Source of the DNA: Paenibacillus sp. FSL R7-0204
GTDB lineage: Bacteria > Bacillota > Bacilli > Paenibacillales > Paenibacillaceae
Length of the DNA: 64,000 nt
Direction: 5' to 3'
NCBI RefSeq assembly: GCF_038002225.1
Contig: NZ_JBBOCA010000001.1
Location: 1,612,001 to 1,676,000, forward strand
This document shows positions 50,978 through 58,776 of this stretch, piece by piece (positions within the stretch are counted from its first letter, which is position 1; the number at the start of each line of letters is the position of its first letter). Below the pieces are notes generated by a model that did no database searches, was not told where the DNA came from, and worked only from the letters and a program-made list of their open reading frames with translations. A program made the position numbers and the translations under genes.

Positions 50978-51553
50978 ATGTACCGGGAAATCGAAGTGAA
51001 AGACTTCCTGCCGGTCCTGCTGGAGCAGCTGAAATTCTCTGAGAGTATACTGGATATCGGCAGCGGTACCGGTACGCTGCTGGAGCGGTATGAAGCCGCT
51101 GTGGTGCTGGGGCTGGATATCCACAGGCCTTATCTGCTGCACCGCAAATACAAGGCTCCCCATATCATTCCGGTTCATGCCGATGCCGGTCATATCGATA
51201 AGCTGTTCCTGCCGGGAACCTTCTCTGCGGTCACTCTGATCGATTCGCTGGAGCATTTCTCGATGAGTGAAGGCATGGAGCTGCTGCGTAAGGCAGAGCT
51301 CATCGCTGCGAACCGTGTCGTCGTATTTACACCGCGGGGCTTCTTCCCGCAGGAGGGGAAGGACCATTTTAATCTGCATGGAGAGTATTACCAGAAACAC
51401 TGGAGCGGCTGGGAGCCTGAGGACTTTCTGAAGCTGGGCTACGCCGTGACTGTACTGAAGGGCTTTCACCATGCGGAGAATCCTTCATTCCGGGAAGCCT
51501 TCGGTGAGAATCACGCTCCGCTGGACGCCCTGCTCGCCTGCAAGACCGTATAA
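50978..51553 (+). CDS. Class I SAM-dependent methyltransferase
   Basis: A 191-residue methyltransferase with the SAM-binding motif SILDIGSGTGTLLERY, an acidic strand end VVLGLDIHRPY, and FSAVTLIDSLEHFSMSEGMELL. FFPQEGKDHFNLHGEYYQKHWSGWEPEDF resembles sugar or small-glycan methyltransferases in polysaccharide clusters. GGAGGGAGAGCAT sets the start. It lies between two paralogous GT2 genes and so probably methylates the glycan or a nucleotide sugar of this locus; this is inferred. Confidence 0.85.
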   Translation: MYREIEVKDFLPVLLEQLKFSESILDIGSGTGTLLERYEAAVVLGLDIHRPYLLHRKYKAPHIIPVHADAGHIDKLFLPGTFSAVTLIDSLEHFSMSEGMELLRKAELIAANRVVVFTPRGFFPQEGKDHFNLHGEYYQKHWSGWEPEDFLKLGYAVTVLKGFHHAENPSFREAFGENHAPLDALLACKTV

Positions 51554-51577
51554 ATGACTCAGGGAGGAGGCCGGGGC

Positions 51578-52300
51578 ATGAATCAGAAGACCAAGGTCTC
51601 GGTGGTAATTCCGTTCTATAATTGTCCCTACGTACATCTGGCGGTTGAAAGCGTGCTGGCCCAGAGCTACACGGATATTGAGCTGATCGTGGTGGATGAC
51701 GGTTCAACGCTCCATACGGAGAAGCTTGACGCCTATAGAAGCCGGATTGTATATGTCCGCAAGACCAACGGGGGGACCGGATCGGCCCTCAATAAGGGAA
51801 TCGAGGTGGCAAGCGGAGCTTATTTTGCCTGGTTAAGCGCGGATGATCTGTTCCACCCCGATAAAATCAGGCGGCAGATAGAAGCCATCCGCAGCTCGGG
51901 CACCTCCTTCAATCATACGGCTTACTACTATATTAATGAGCACGGGCAGCGGTTCTCCGATATTGTCCGGATGCCGGCCTTGCACAGGGCGGAACTCATA
52001 CAGACCATGATGTCCGGCTGTCCGGTGAACGGCAGCACGGTGCTGTTTGATATGGAGATCCTCTCCAGGGTCGGCAGATTTAATGAGAACCTCCTGTATA
52101 CACAGGATTATGATATGTGGCTGCGGATTCTGCCTCATTATGAGTGGTCTTATATAGAAGAGCCGCTGCTGGATTACCGCGTTCATGATGAGATGGGCTC
52201 GGTCCTGCACGGCGAAGCGCAGAACCGGGAAATTGCCCATGTGCAGTTCAGGCACAGGGGTAAATTGACGGAGCTGCTGAGAAAGGAGAGAAGGAATTGA
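51578..52300 (+). CDS. Family 2 glycosyltransferase, paralogue of the 50.2 kb enzyme
   Basis: A 240-residue GT2 enzyme: KVSVVIPFYNCPYVHLAVESVLAQSY, LIVVDDGSTLHTEKL, NGGTGSALNKGIEVASGAYFAWLSADDLFHPDKI and LLYTQDYDMWLRILPHYEW. The start was moved to ATG 51578, which follows AGGGAGGAGGCCGGGGC; the upstream ATG at 51554 has no binding site. It overlaps the next gene by 4 bases through a TTGA junction. Confidence 0.87.
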   Translation: MNQKTKVSVVIPFYNCPYVHLAVESVLAQSYTDIELIVVDDGSTLHTEKLDAYRSRIVYVRKTNGGTGSALNKGIEVASGAYFAWLSADDLFHPDKIRRQIEAIRSSGTSFNHTAYYYINEHGQRFSDIVRMPALHRAELIQTMMSGCPVNGSTVLFDMEILSRVGRFNENLLYTQDYDMWLRILPHYEWSYIEEPLLDYRVHDEMGSVLHGEAQNREIAHVQFRHRGKLTELLRKERRN

Positions 52301-53340
52301 GACTAACCTTTCCGGTTCTGACCTTATCCAGAGGCGGTGCGCAGCGGATGATAGCGGAGCTTGCGAACGCCCTGACTTTAATAGGGCATGAGGTTGTTGT
52401 TCTTATGCCCAGCCTAGGTGTTGTGGAATATGAGATGAAATGTCCGATTATCCCAGTGCCCGCCCCGGCCCTTACAGAAGATCATTTCCCTTACGGGGAT
52501 GTCATTATCTCCAATTATTATACAACCGTTCCGGTTGCCGAACGGGCCAGCCGTCAGGGCAAAGGACTGCATATCCGGCTGGCCTTATGCTATGAGCCGA
52601 ATTTCCTGCCGGATAATAATCAGTCGTTCGCCTCCTATGGCATTACCCGCAACCTGCTTGTACTGTCGCGCTGGCAGCAGGAGGTCATACGGATCAATCA
52701 TGGTATTAAAGGGAGAATTGTTCCGGTCGGTGTTGACCCGGATTTCCATAATAGGCATTTTCGCGACAATCCGGGCAAGCCGCTGATCGTCTCGGCTATT
52801 ATGCGGCGCCCAGAAGGCGGATTCTCCGGCCACCGGGAACAGGAATACCTGATTCAACAGCTTGATATGGTCAAGCGGCTTCATCCTGAGGTGGAGATCT
52901 ATATCATGACTCCCCCTGCTGAATATGCCGCTTCAAGGAGTCTGCAGGCCTTACTTAACTCCGGGCGCTATCAACTGCGGACACCCGGGAATGACGATGA
53001 ACTGGCTTATCATTACAATGAGACAGATATTTTTGTCAGCGCAAGTACCAATGATGCCGGTTCGTTGCCGGGGCTGGAAGCGATGCGCTGCGGTGCTGCT
53101 CTGGTTACCGTCTATTCAGGAGGGAATCTCGAATACTGTGCACACAGGCAGAATTGCCTGATGTCGTATCGTCATGAGCAACGTCTTGCTGCGGATATTG
53201 TGACGCTCATTAACGACGGGGAGCTTCGCCGGCGTCTGGCCGCAAGGGGAGAGCAGGATTCCCTGGAGTTTACCTGGGAGAGAAGCGTGCAGATTTTCCA
53301 GGCTGAGCTGTTTGAGATGGTGTCCAGACAAGGTACGTGA
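52297..53340 (+). CDS. Family 4 (GT-B) glycosyltransferase
   Basis: A 347-residue GT-B enzyme starting at TTG inside the previous stop, with GGAGAGAAGGAA upstream. The acceptor half begins LTFPVLTLSRGGAQRMIAELANAL, and the donor half has IFVSASTNDAGSLPGLEAMRCGAALVTVYSGG, with the Glu of the E-x7-E motif in LPGLEAMR. AYHYNETD and EFTWERSVQIF complete the pattern. It ends the long glycan operon on the plus strand, before a shared terminator. Confidence 0.87.
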   Translation: MRLTFPVLTLSRGGAQRMIAELANALTLIGHEVVVLMPSLGVVEYEMKCPIIPVPAPALTEDHFPYGDVIISNYYTTVPVAERASRQGKGLHIRLALCYEPNFLPDNNQSFASYGITRNLLVLSRWQQEVIRINHGIKGRIVPVGVDPDFHNRHFRDNPGKPLIVSAIMRRPEGGFSGHREQEYLIQQLDMVKRLHPEVEIYIMTPPAEYAASRSLQALLNSGRYQLRTPGNDDELAYHYNETDIFVSASTNDAGSLPGLEAMRCGAALVTVYSGGNLEYCAHRQNCLMSYRHEQRLAADIVTLINDGELRRRLAARGEQDSLEFTWERSVQIFQAELFEMVSRQGT

Positions 53341-53365
53341 TGCCTTCGGGCAGAGTGCCGAATAC

Positions 53366-53411
53366 AAAAAACCTTTAACCCTGGCTGGCGCTGGGGTTGA
53401 AGGTTTTTTTG
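53366..53411. terminator. Bidirectional terminator between convergent glycosyltransferase genes
   Basis: AACCTTTAACCCTGGC pairs with GCTGGGGTTGAAGGTT through small mismatches. Six A residues precede it and seven T residues follow, so it can work on both strands. Confidence 0.9.
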
Positions 53412-53444
53412 CCGGAAGACAGGGGGATATGAAGCTTGCAATAG

Positions 53445-54515
53445 TTAGAAGATCGAGAAGGAATTCATCATCTCGCGGAAGGAATGTGCATACTGATCGA
53501 ATCCGAAATGCGTAACCATATGCTGACGGCCCTGATAGCAGATGGCTTCGCGCAGCGGGATATTATTCATCAGATCCAGTCCTTCGTTCACGGCAGCCTC
53601 CACATTGCCCAGCGGATAGAATTTGCCCGTAATATTATGGGTGATGAAGGATCTGACCCCGTCGGAATCCGTGCTGAGTACAGGACAGGAGCAGCAGACA
53701 GCCTCAGCTACGGCATATCCGAAGCCTTCTGTGACCGAGCTGGACAGCAGGAAGCCTCCTGAAGCGGCAATCGATGAATAGCAGACAGGCATCGTCTGGT
53801 TAGGCATATTCGTGAACACATTCAGCCGGTCATTCAGGCCAAGAGCATGCAGCTCTTCATTGAATGCCGCCTTCTGGTCATCGGAGGCCAAGCCCGGATC
53901 ATGGAACATCCAGAGATGCAGGTTAGGTTTTGCTTTGCGGATATGGTGGGCAATCTTCAGGTACTCGCTCCAGTTCTTGTTGGGTTCCAGCCTCCCTACC
54001 CAGGCTATGACAGGATCAACGGGCGCCTCGGCGGGGATATAGCGGAATCCTTGTACATCCACAAGGTTCGGAATAACATAGCGCTGGAGCCAGGGGCAGA
54101 TCTCGATAAACAGCTCCAGTAAATGATCGGTGGGGGGAATCAGCACGGCATTGCAGAAGGATTGCAGATAAGGCACGGAATCTATGATCACATTACGGGC
54201 TTCGCTTCGTGTTCCCAGACCCTGGGACTCGTAGATCAGGATGCCGCCATACCCCAGCCGGCGCAGACGTTCCAGCAGCAGGTAATCGGAGGTTACGATA
54301 ATGGCGTCATAATGATTGGCATTCAGTATAGCCCTGATATCTTCATCCTGTGAAGTGATAAATACCGGGAAGCTTACACTATTGTGAGTGCCGGACCCCG
54401 GCATGAGATAGAGCACATGGCATTCGATGCCGTTCTTTTGAAGACTCTCACACCGCAGCCTGTTCAGGGTCTCCACCCCGCCGCTTGGTATATAAAACGT
54501 AAATAGAATTTTCAA
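53445..54515 (-). CDS. Family 4 (GT-B) glycosyltransferase
   Basis: A 356-residue GT4 enzyme on the minus strand, convergent with the long operon. It begins MKILFTFYIPSGGVETLNRLR at TTG 54513-54515, with CAGGAGGGGTAAGC upstream; the open frame to 54554 has no binding site. Landmarks are IIVTSDYLLLERL, AWVGRLEPNKNWSEYLKIA and LLSSSVTEGFGYAVAEAVCCSCPVLSTDSDG (E-x7-E). Donor and acceptor are unknown. Confidence 0.88.
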   Translation of the reverse strand: MKILFTFYIPSGGVETLNRLRCESLQKNGIECHVLYLMPGSGTHNSVSFPVFITSQDEDIRAILNANHYDAIIVTSDYLLLERLRRLGYGGILIYESQGLGTRSEARNVIIDSVPYLQSFCNAVLIPPTDHLLELFIEICPWLQRYVIPNLVDVQGFRYIPAEAPVDPVIAWVGRLEPNKNWSEYLKIAHHIRKAKPNLHLWMFHDPGLASDDQKAAFNEELHALGLNDRLNVFTNMPNQTMPVCYSSIAASGGFLLSSSVTEGFGYAVAEAVCCSCPVLSTDSDGVRSFITHNITGKFYPLGNVEAAVNEGLDLMNNIPLREAICYQGRQHMVTHFGFDQYAHSFREMMNSFSIF

Positions 54516-54706
54516 GCTTACCCCTCCTGATCTGGACTGCCTGCGGAGAAACACAGTCTGCTGTTATATAAGATACGCCGGATTTCTCTTACACGTGACT
54601 GTGGGGGGCGGCATTACCAAATCCTTTCTGGATAGCCCGGCAGCGGAGGAGCCATGCTAAGTCTTGTTACGCTGTACTACATTATTATGTGAAGGGAGAT
54701 GTAGGA

Positions 54707-55450
54707 ATGTTGCGATCGAAATTCGGCTTGTCCCTGACTGCAGCATTGCTGCTCGGCGCCATGAGTATAACCGGCTGCGGTGCCGGCCATTCGGCTGATG
54801 GCGGCAATATGCAGACGAAAGGTGTACGCGGGACAGACGGGCGAATCCACGTGAACTCCACACGGGACATGAAGCGTGACGATGACTTCGGCAGCATGGA
54901 GATGAGCAAGGAATTGGCTGACCGTGTAGCGGCCATGCCGGAAGTCCGTTCGGCTAACGTTATTATGGTTGGCCGAAGCGCTTATGTTGCTGTAATGCTG
55001 GAGGACGCTTCGAGCGGGGTTCACACGAAGAGTACCATCCGCGAGAAAGCTACCGGAAGAGGAACTGCTGCGGGTGTTCCCGGAATGACGGGAACAGGCG
55101 GCTCCATGGCCGGCATTCCAGGGAGTCTGACAGGCACCGGAACCGTTGGCGGTACAGGCATGGCGGCTCCTGAAGATTATCCGGGAAACGGTAATAACGG
55201 GATTATGTCCAGAAGCAAGATGGGGGATGATACAGACACACTTCCCGGGGAAATCAAGAATAAAATTGCCGCAGAGGTTAAAAAAGGCAACACATACGTC
55301 GGAAATGTGTATGTCTCGGCGAACCCGGATTTCGTGGAGCGGGCCGATTATTATGCCCGGGAATTCCGTGCAGGGCACCCGCTCAGAGGCTTCGCGAATG
55401 AATTCCGCATTATGGCGGAACGGATTTTCCCTGCGCGCAGCGGACAGTAA
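54707..55450 (+). CDS. YhcN/YlaJ family sporulation lipoprotein
   Basis: A 247-residue lipoprotein. The signal peptide ends in a lipobox, LGAMSITGC, so Cys is the lipidated residue. KELADRVAAMPEVRSANVIMVGRSAYVAVML and VKKGNTYVGNVYVSANPDFVERADYYAREF are the family blocks. A Gly/Thr/Met-rich insert (about residues 115-175, GMTGTGGSMAGIPG) is unusual. The start at ATG 54707 follows GGGAGATGTAGGA; an ATG at 54689 gives six extra residues before the basic signal-peptide head. Family members are lipoproteins of the spore inner membrane that influence germination. Confidence 0.88.
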   Translation: MLRSKFGLSLTAALLLGAMSITGCGAGHSADGGNMQTKGVRGTDGRIHVNSTRDMKRDDDFGSMEMSKELADRVAAMPEVRSANVIMVGRSAYVAVMLEDASSGVHTKSTIREKATGRGTAAGVPGMTGTGGSMAGIPGSLTGTGTVGGTGMAAPEDYPGNGNNGIMSRSKMGDDTDTLPGEIKNKIAAEVKKGNTYVGNVYVSANPDFVERADYYAREFRAGHPLRGFANEFRIMAERIFPARSGQ

Positions 55451-55557
55451 GCAGCGTACTGCATAGTGCCTTGAATGAAGATAGTATTCCAGAGGGATAT
55501 GAGGCTTATTCAAATGACCGGCACAGGGCGGGCAAACAGTGAATGAAGACAGATGCA

Positions 55558-55607
55558 AACAATGCAGCCACCGCACCCGGAAAGCCGGGTGAAAGGGCTG
55601 CATTGTT
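55558..55607. terminator. Hairpin between the sporulation lipoprotein and nagA
   Basis: AACAATGCAGCC pairs exactly with GGCTGCATTGTT, with a second CACCCGG/CCGGGTG stem in the loop. The T tract is weak on both strands, but the position between convergent genes supports a shared terminator. Confidence 0.7.
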
Positions 55608-55647
55608 GTGTTAATAGGGATATGAAGCTGTGTATAACTGTCTGGAT

Positions 55648-56841
55648 CTAGGCCTGAAGCTTGCGTCCGCCGATCCATACTCCGCGCAGATTCAGGTCTT
55701 GATCCAGCTGCAGGATATCGCCGCGCTTCCCTGCTTCAAGCGTTCCAATAGACCGCTGCATGCCGAGCGACAGCGCCGGATTAAGGCTGGCAGCCTGTGA
55801 GGCTTCCAGCAGGCTTAGACCGACCGCCTGAACCAGATAACGGAACCCGCTAATCATCGTTAGTGTGCTGCCGGCCAGTGCTTCAGGATGCTCCTTCAGC
55901 GTGGCTATGCCGTCCTTGACAATCACAGGCAGATCACCGATGGCATATTCTCCGTCGCTGAGTCCGGTTGCTGACATGGCATCTGTGATCAGCAGCAGAT
56001 TATGATTGTTTTTGAGCCGGGTAATGAGGCTGATGGCTGCCGGATGGACATGGATACCGTCAGCAATGACCTCGGCTCTGATCCGGGGATCGAACAGCAC
56101 GGCACCGGCCGTTCCCGGCTTGCGGTGATGCAGTGGCGTCATGGCATTAAACATGTGCACCGCCTGGTTCAGTCCGGCATCGGCAGCGGTAATCACCTGC
56201 TCGAATGTAGCATCTGTGTGGCCGAGCGCGGCGGTAATGCCATGCTTGCGCAGCCAATGGACAGCTTCCAGGGCAGCTTCACGCTCCGGAGCCAGGGTGA
56301 CCTGACGGATCATTCCCGGATACTTGTACTCCCATTCCTCCAGCCATTCTATATTAGCCGGAACAATGTGCTCAGGATTCTGCGCTCCAGGCCATCTTAC
56401 GCTGATGAACGGTCCCTCCAGATGTACACCTGCCAGCCTTGCATAAGGCATGCCGCCTTCACGGGAACGATAAGCATCCACCTCAGCCAGCACCTGATCG
56501 ATGTCTGCCTTGGCAGCCGTCATGGTTGTAGCAAGCATAGAGGTCGTCCCGTGTGAGGCATGGAACCGTGTGATGGTGTCAAGAGCATCTGCATCGCTGT
56601 ACATGAAGTCATGTCCGGCTCCGCCGTGCACATGCACATCAACGAATCCGGGGATCAGCAGACCTTGCGGCTCCCGGGTGACTGTCTGCCAGCTCTCATA
56701 GGCTGCGGGCAGCCAAGCGGCTTCTCCTGCATATTGAATCAAGCCTTCTGCTACGGCAAGTACACCCTGTTCTATGATTCCATCAGGAGTGAGCACCTTG
56801 CCGAACAATAATTCTCCGCTCATACCGTTTATTTCAACCAT
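55648..56841 (-). CDS. nagA: N-acetylglucosamine-6-phosphate deacetylase
   Basis: A 397-residue amidohydrolase that removes acetate from GlcNAc-6-phosphate. FVDVHVHGGAGHDFMYSD carries the HxH metal site, VHLEGPFISVRWPGAQNPEHI the Glu ligand, AALGHTDATFEQ and AVHMFNAMTPLHHRKPG the substrate-site histidines, and LITDAMSATGLSDGEY the catalytic Asp. The length is normal for NagA. It overlaps the end of nagB by 13 bases on the minus strand, and the rpiR-nagB-nagA order indicates one operon for use of amino sugars. Confidence 0.95.
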   Translation of the reverse strand: MVEINGMSGELLFGKVLTPDGIIEQGVLAVAEGLIQYAGEAAWLPAAYESWQTVTREPQGLLIPGFVDVHVHGGAGHDFMYSDADALDTITRFHASHGTTSMLATTMTAAKADIDQVLAEVDAYRSREGGMPYARLAGVHLEGPFISVRWPGAQNPEHIVPANIEWLEEWEYKYPGMIRQVTLAPEREAALEAVHWLRKHGITAALGHTDATFEQVITAADAGLNQAVHMFNAMTPLHHRKPGTAGAVLFDPRIRAEVIADGIHVHPAAISLITRLKNNHNLLLITDAMSATGLSDGEYAIGDLPVIVKDGIATLKEHPEALAGSTLTMISGFRYLVQAVGLSLLEASQAASLNPALSLGMQRSIGTLEAGKRGDILQLDQDLNLRGVWIGGRKLQA

Positions 56842-57557
56842 TTGGCGGCACCTTCATCCAGCAGGACGACCACATTCGGATGGCTCTGCAGCAGCGAAGC
56901 AGGGCACTGGGTAGTGATAGGGCCCTCCAGCGCATTTTTAACCGCTTCAGCCTTTTCTTCCCCGCGCACAAGCAGTACAATCTGCTTCGCCTTGAGAATG
57001 CCGCCGATGCCCATCGTTACCGCCTGACGCGGCACATCCTCTACACGGTCGAAGAAGCGGGCATTGGCTTCGAGGGTCTCTTCCAGCAGATCTACCACAT
57101 GCGTTCCGCTGCTCAGGCTGGCATCCGGCTCGTTGAAGCCGATATGGCCGTTGCTGCCGATGCCGAGGATCTGCAGATCCACCGGACCGTTATCCTCCAG
57201 CAGCTTGTCATACGCACGGCATTCGGCCGCAAGATCGGGAGCATTTCCGTTAGGCACATGGGTGCGGGCCAGGTCGATATCGATATGATTGAACAGATGC
57301 TCATTCATGAAGCTCCGGTAGCTCTGCGGATGATCCACAGGCAGTCCGACATATTCGTCCAGGTTATAGGATGAGGCTTTGGCGAAGCTGACATTGCCCT
57401 TGCGGTGCATCTCCACCAGCTTCTCGTACACCCCGACAGGGGAGCTTCCGGTAGCCAGACCGAGAACGGCTCTGGGATTGCTCTGCAGCAGACTGGCGAT
57501 CAGGTTAGCTCCTGTGGCTGCGAAATCTTCTTCATGCTGAAATTTCAAAATATTCAT
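56829..57557 (-). CDS. nagB: Glucosamine-6-phosphate deaminase
   Basis: A 242-residue isomerase/deaminase that makes fructose-6-phosphate and ammonia from glucosamine-6-phosphate. LGLATGSSPVGVYEKLVEMH, YNLDEYVGLPVDHPQSYRSFMNEHLF (catalytic Asp), ILGIGSNGHIGFNEP (catalytic His) and VTMGIGGILKAKQIVLL are all present. It is the short NagB type typical of Firmicutes, lacking the allosteric C-terminal extension. GGGGAGGTCAAATCTA lies before the ATG, which overlaps the regulator stop by one base (TAATG). Confidence 0.95.
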   Translation of the reverse strand: MNILKFQHEEDFAATGANLIASLLQSNPRAVLGLATGSSPVGVYEKLVEMHRKGNVSFAKASSYNLDEYVGLPVDHPQSYRSFMNEHLFNHIDIDLARTHVPNGNAPDLAAECRAYDKLLEDNGPVDLQILGIGSNGHIGFNEPDASLSSGTHVVDLLEETLEANARFFDRVEDVPRQAVTMGIGGILKAKQIVLLVRGEEKAEAVKNALEGPITTQCPASLLQSHPNVVVLLDEGAAKWLK

Positions 57558-58435
57558 TAGATTTGACCTCCCCGTTTATGACGGTAATGTTGGACGTTCC
57601 GATAAGATTGCTCAAGCCTTGGGATGAAATCCCCGAACCGGGTACTGACCATGCCGGTGAACAGAATATCGATAATATGCAGCTGTGCGATCCGTGACGC
57701 CATATCACCGCGCCGCATGCCCTGCTCAAGAGACGAGGAGAACAACGGAATATCAGCGAGTGTAGCCAGAGTACTGCTTCCGTAGGAGGTTAACGACACC
57801 GTAGCTGCGCCGCTTGCGGCTGCACAGGTTAAGGCATCCACCGTCTCCGGGGTCTCCCCCGAATAAGAGACTGCGAACGCCACATCGCCGGAAGAGAGTG
57901 AGGATGCGGAAGTAATCTGCATATGGGAATCGGCAAAAGCGGTGCAGTTCACGCCGATGCGGATCAGCTTCTGATAGAAATCCTGGGCTACGATGGATGA
58001 GGTGGCCATCCCGTACAGATCGACCCGGCGCGCCCGGCACAGCAGATCAATGACCTGCTGCAGCCGGCCCAGATCGAGCAGCGAGGTGGTGTCCCGGATC
58101 GAGGCCAGATGGTTGGCCTGCATGGCCTCTACAATGAATTGCAGCGGATTGCCGGCCACGATGTCCTGATAAGAGGAGCTGCCGGTCTCCGGCGAGCCGT
58201 CGCTATGCGCCAGCTCAGCTGCCAGCTTGAGCTTGAAATCGGGATAACCCTTGAAGTGCAGCGCTTTGCAGAACCGCGTAATCGTTGCCGTGCTGATGCC
58301 GCATTCCTCCGCCAGCTCCGTGATGCCCATGTGGACAATTTCCCCGGGCGAGGCCAGAATGCGCTCAGCCAGCTTGCGTTCCATTTGCGACAGCTTGGGC
58401 TTGTCATGCTCCAGAGCATGCAGAATGGGAGACAA
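57557..58435 (-). CDS. MurR/RpiR-family transcriptional regulator of the nag genes
   Basis: A 292-residue regulator with an N-terminal HTH_6 domain (MGITELAEECGISTATITRFCKALHFKGYPDFKLKL) and a C-terminal SIS domain (LLCRARRVDLYGMATSSIVAQDF, FAVSYSGETPETV) that binds sugar phosphates. It starts at TTG 58433-58435 behind AAGAAGGTGAGTGC and is the first gene of the rpiR-nagB-nagA operon. Two matching inverted repeats (58553-58597) upstream are likely operators, so it is probably autoregulated. Confidence 0.9.
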   Translation of the reverse strand: MSPILHALEHDKPKLSQMERKLAERILASPGEIVHMGITELAEECGISTATITRFCKALHFKGYPDFKLKLAAELAHSDGSPETGSSSYQDIVAGNPLQFIVEAMQANHLASIRDTTSLLDLGRLQQVIDLLCRARRVDLYGMATSSIVAQDFYQKLIRIGVNCTAFADSHMQITSASSLSSGDVAFAVSYSGETPETVDALTCAAASGAATVSLTSYGSSTLATLADIPLFSSSLEQGMRRGDMASRIAQLHIIDILFTGMVSTRFGDFIPRLEQSYRNVQHYRHKRGGQI

Positions 58436-58552
58436 GCACTCACCTTCTTTTCTATAGATTCAGATTCATGTAGCTTTCTCTACTTATCGAATGAAAATGT
58501 AGAAATGGACATGCGGAAATGGACAGGTTAAATTTTAGCCTAAACCGATTTT

Positions 58553-58597
58553 GAAATTATTTTCACAAAAACTACGATAATCAAGAAAATTATTTTC
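58553..58597. promoter_or_regulatory. Two inverted-repeat operator candidates for the RpiR regulator
   Basis: GAAATTATTTTC (58553-58564) and GAAAATTATTTTC (58585-58597) are near-identical palindromes whose centres are about 32 bases apart, close to three helical turns. They lie about 120-160 bases upstream of the regulator start, in a short AT-rich block that otherwise holds no gene. Confidence 0.6.
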
Positions 58598-58709
58598 ATA
58601 ATTAGGATAAAACAAATTGCGGAAGGTTGCAATAGGCAGTTTCGGCCTATCTATTTCTGCTTCATGCATGGGCGGGGGGGAATACAGCCAACCCATTGGC
58701 AGGAGATAC

Positions 58710-58760
58710 AAAAAGCTGCAATCTGCGTGTTTGAGGGCACACGCACAGATTGCAGCTTTT
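58710..58760 (-). terminator. Terminator of efeU
   Basis: AAAAGCTGCAATCTGCGTG and CACGCACAGATTGCAGCTTTT form a long stem with one bulge around a short loop. It sits 17 bases after the efeU stop and can act on both strands. Confidence 0.9.
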
Positions 58761-58776
58761 ACATAAATTAGTATGT

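Noticed and set aside
54677..55678. 333-codon minus-strand frame opposite the sporulation lipoprotein
   Set aside because: Composition is unlike a protein, there is no start signal, and the plus strand encodes a recognisable lipoprotein.
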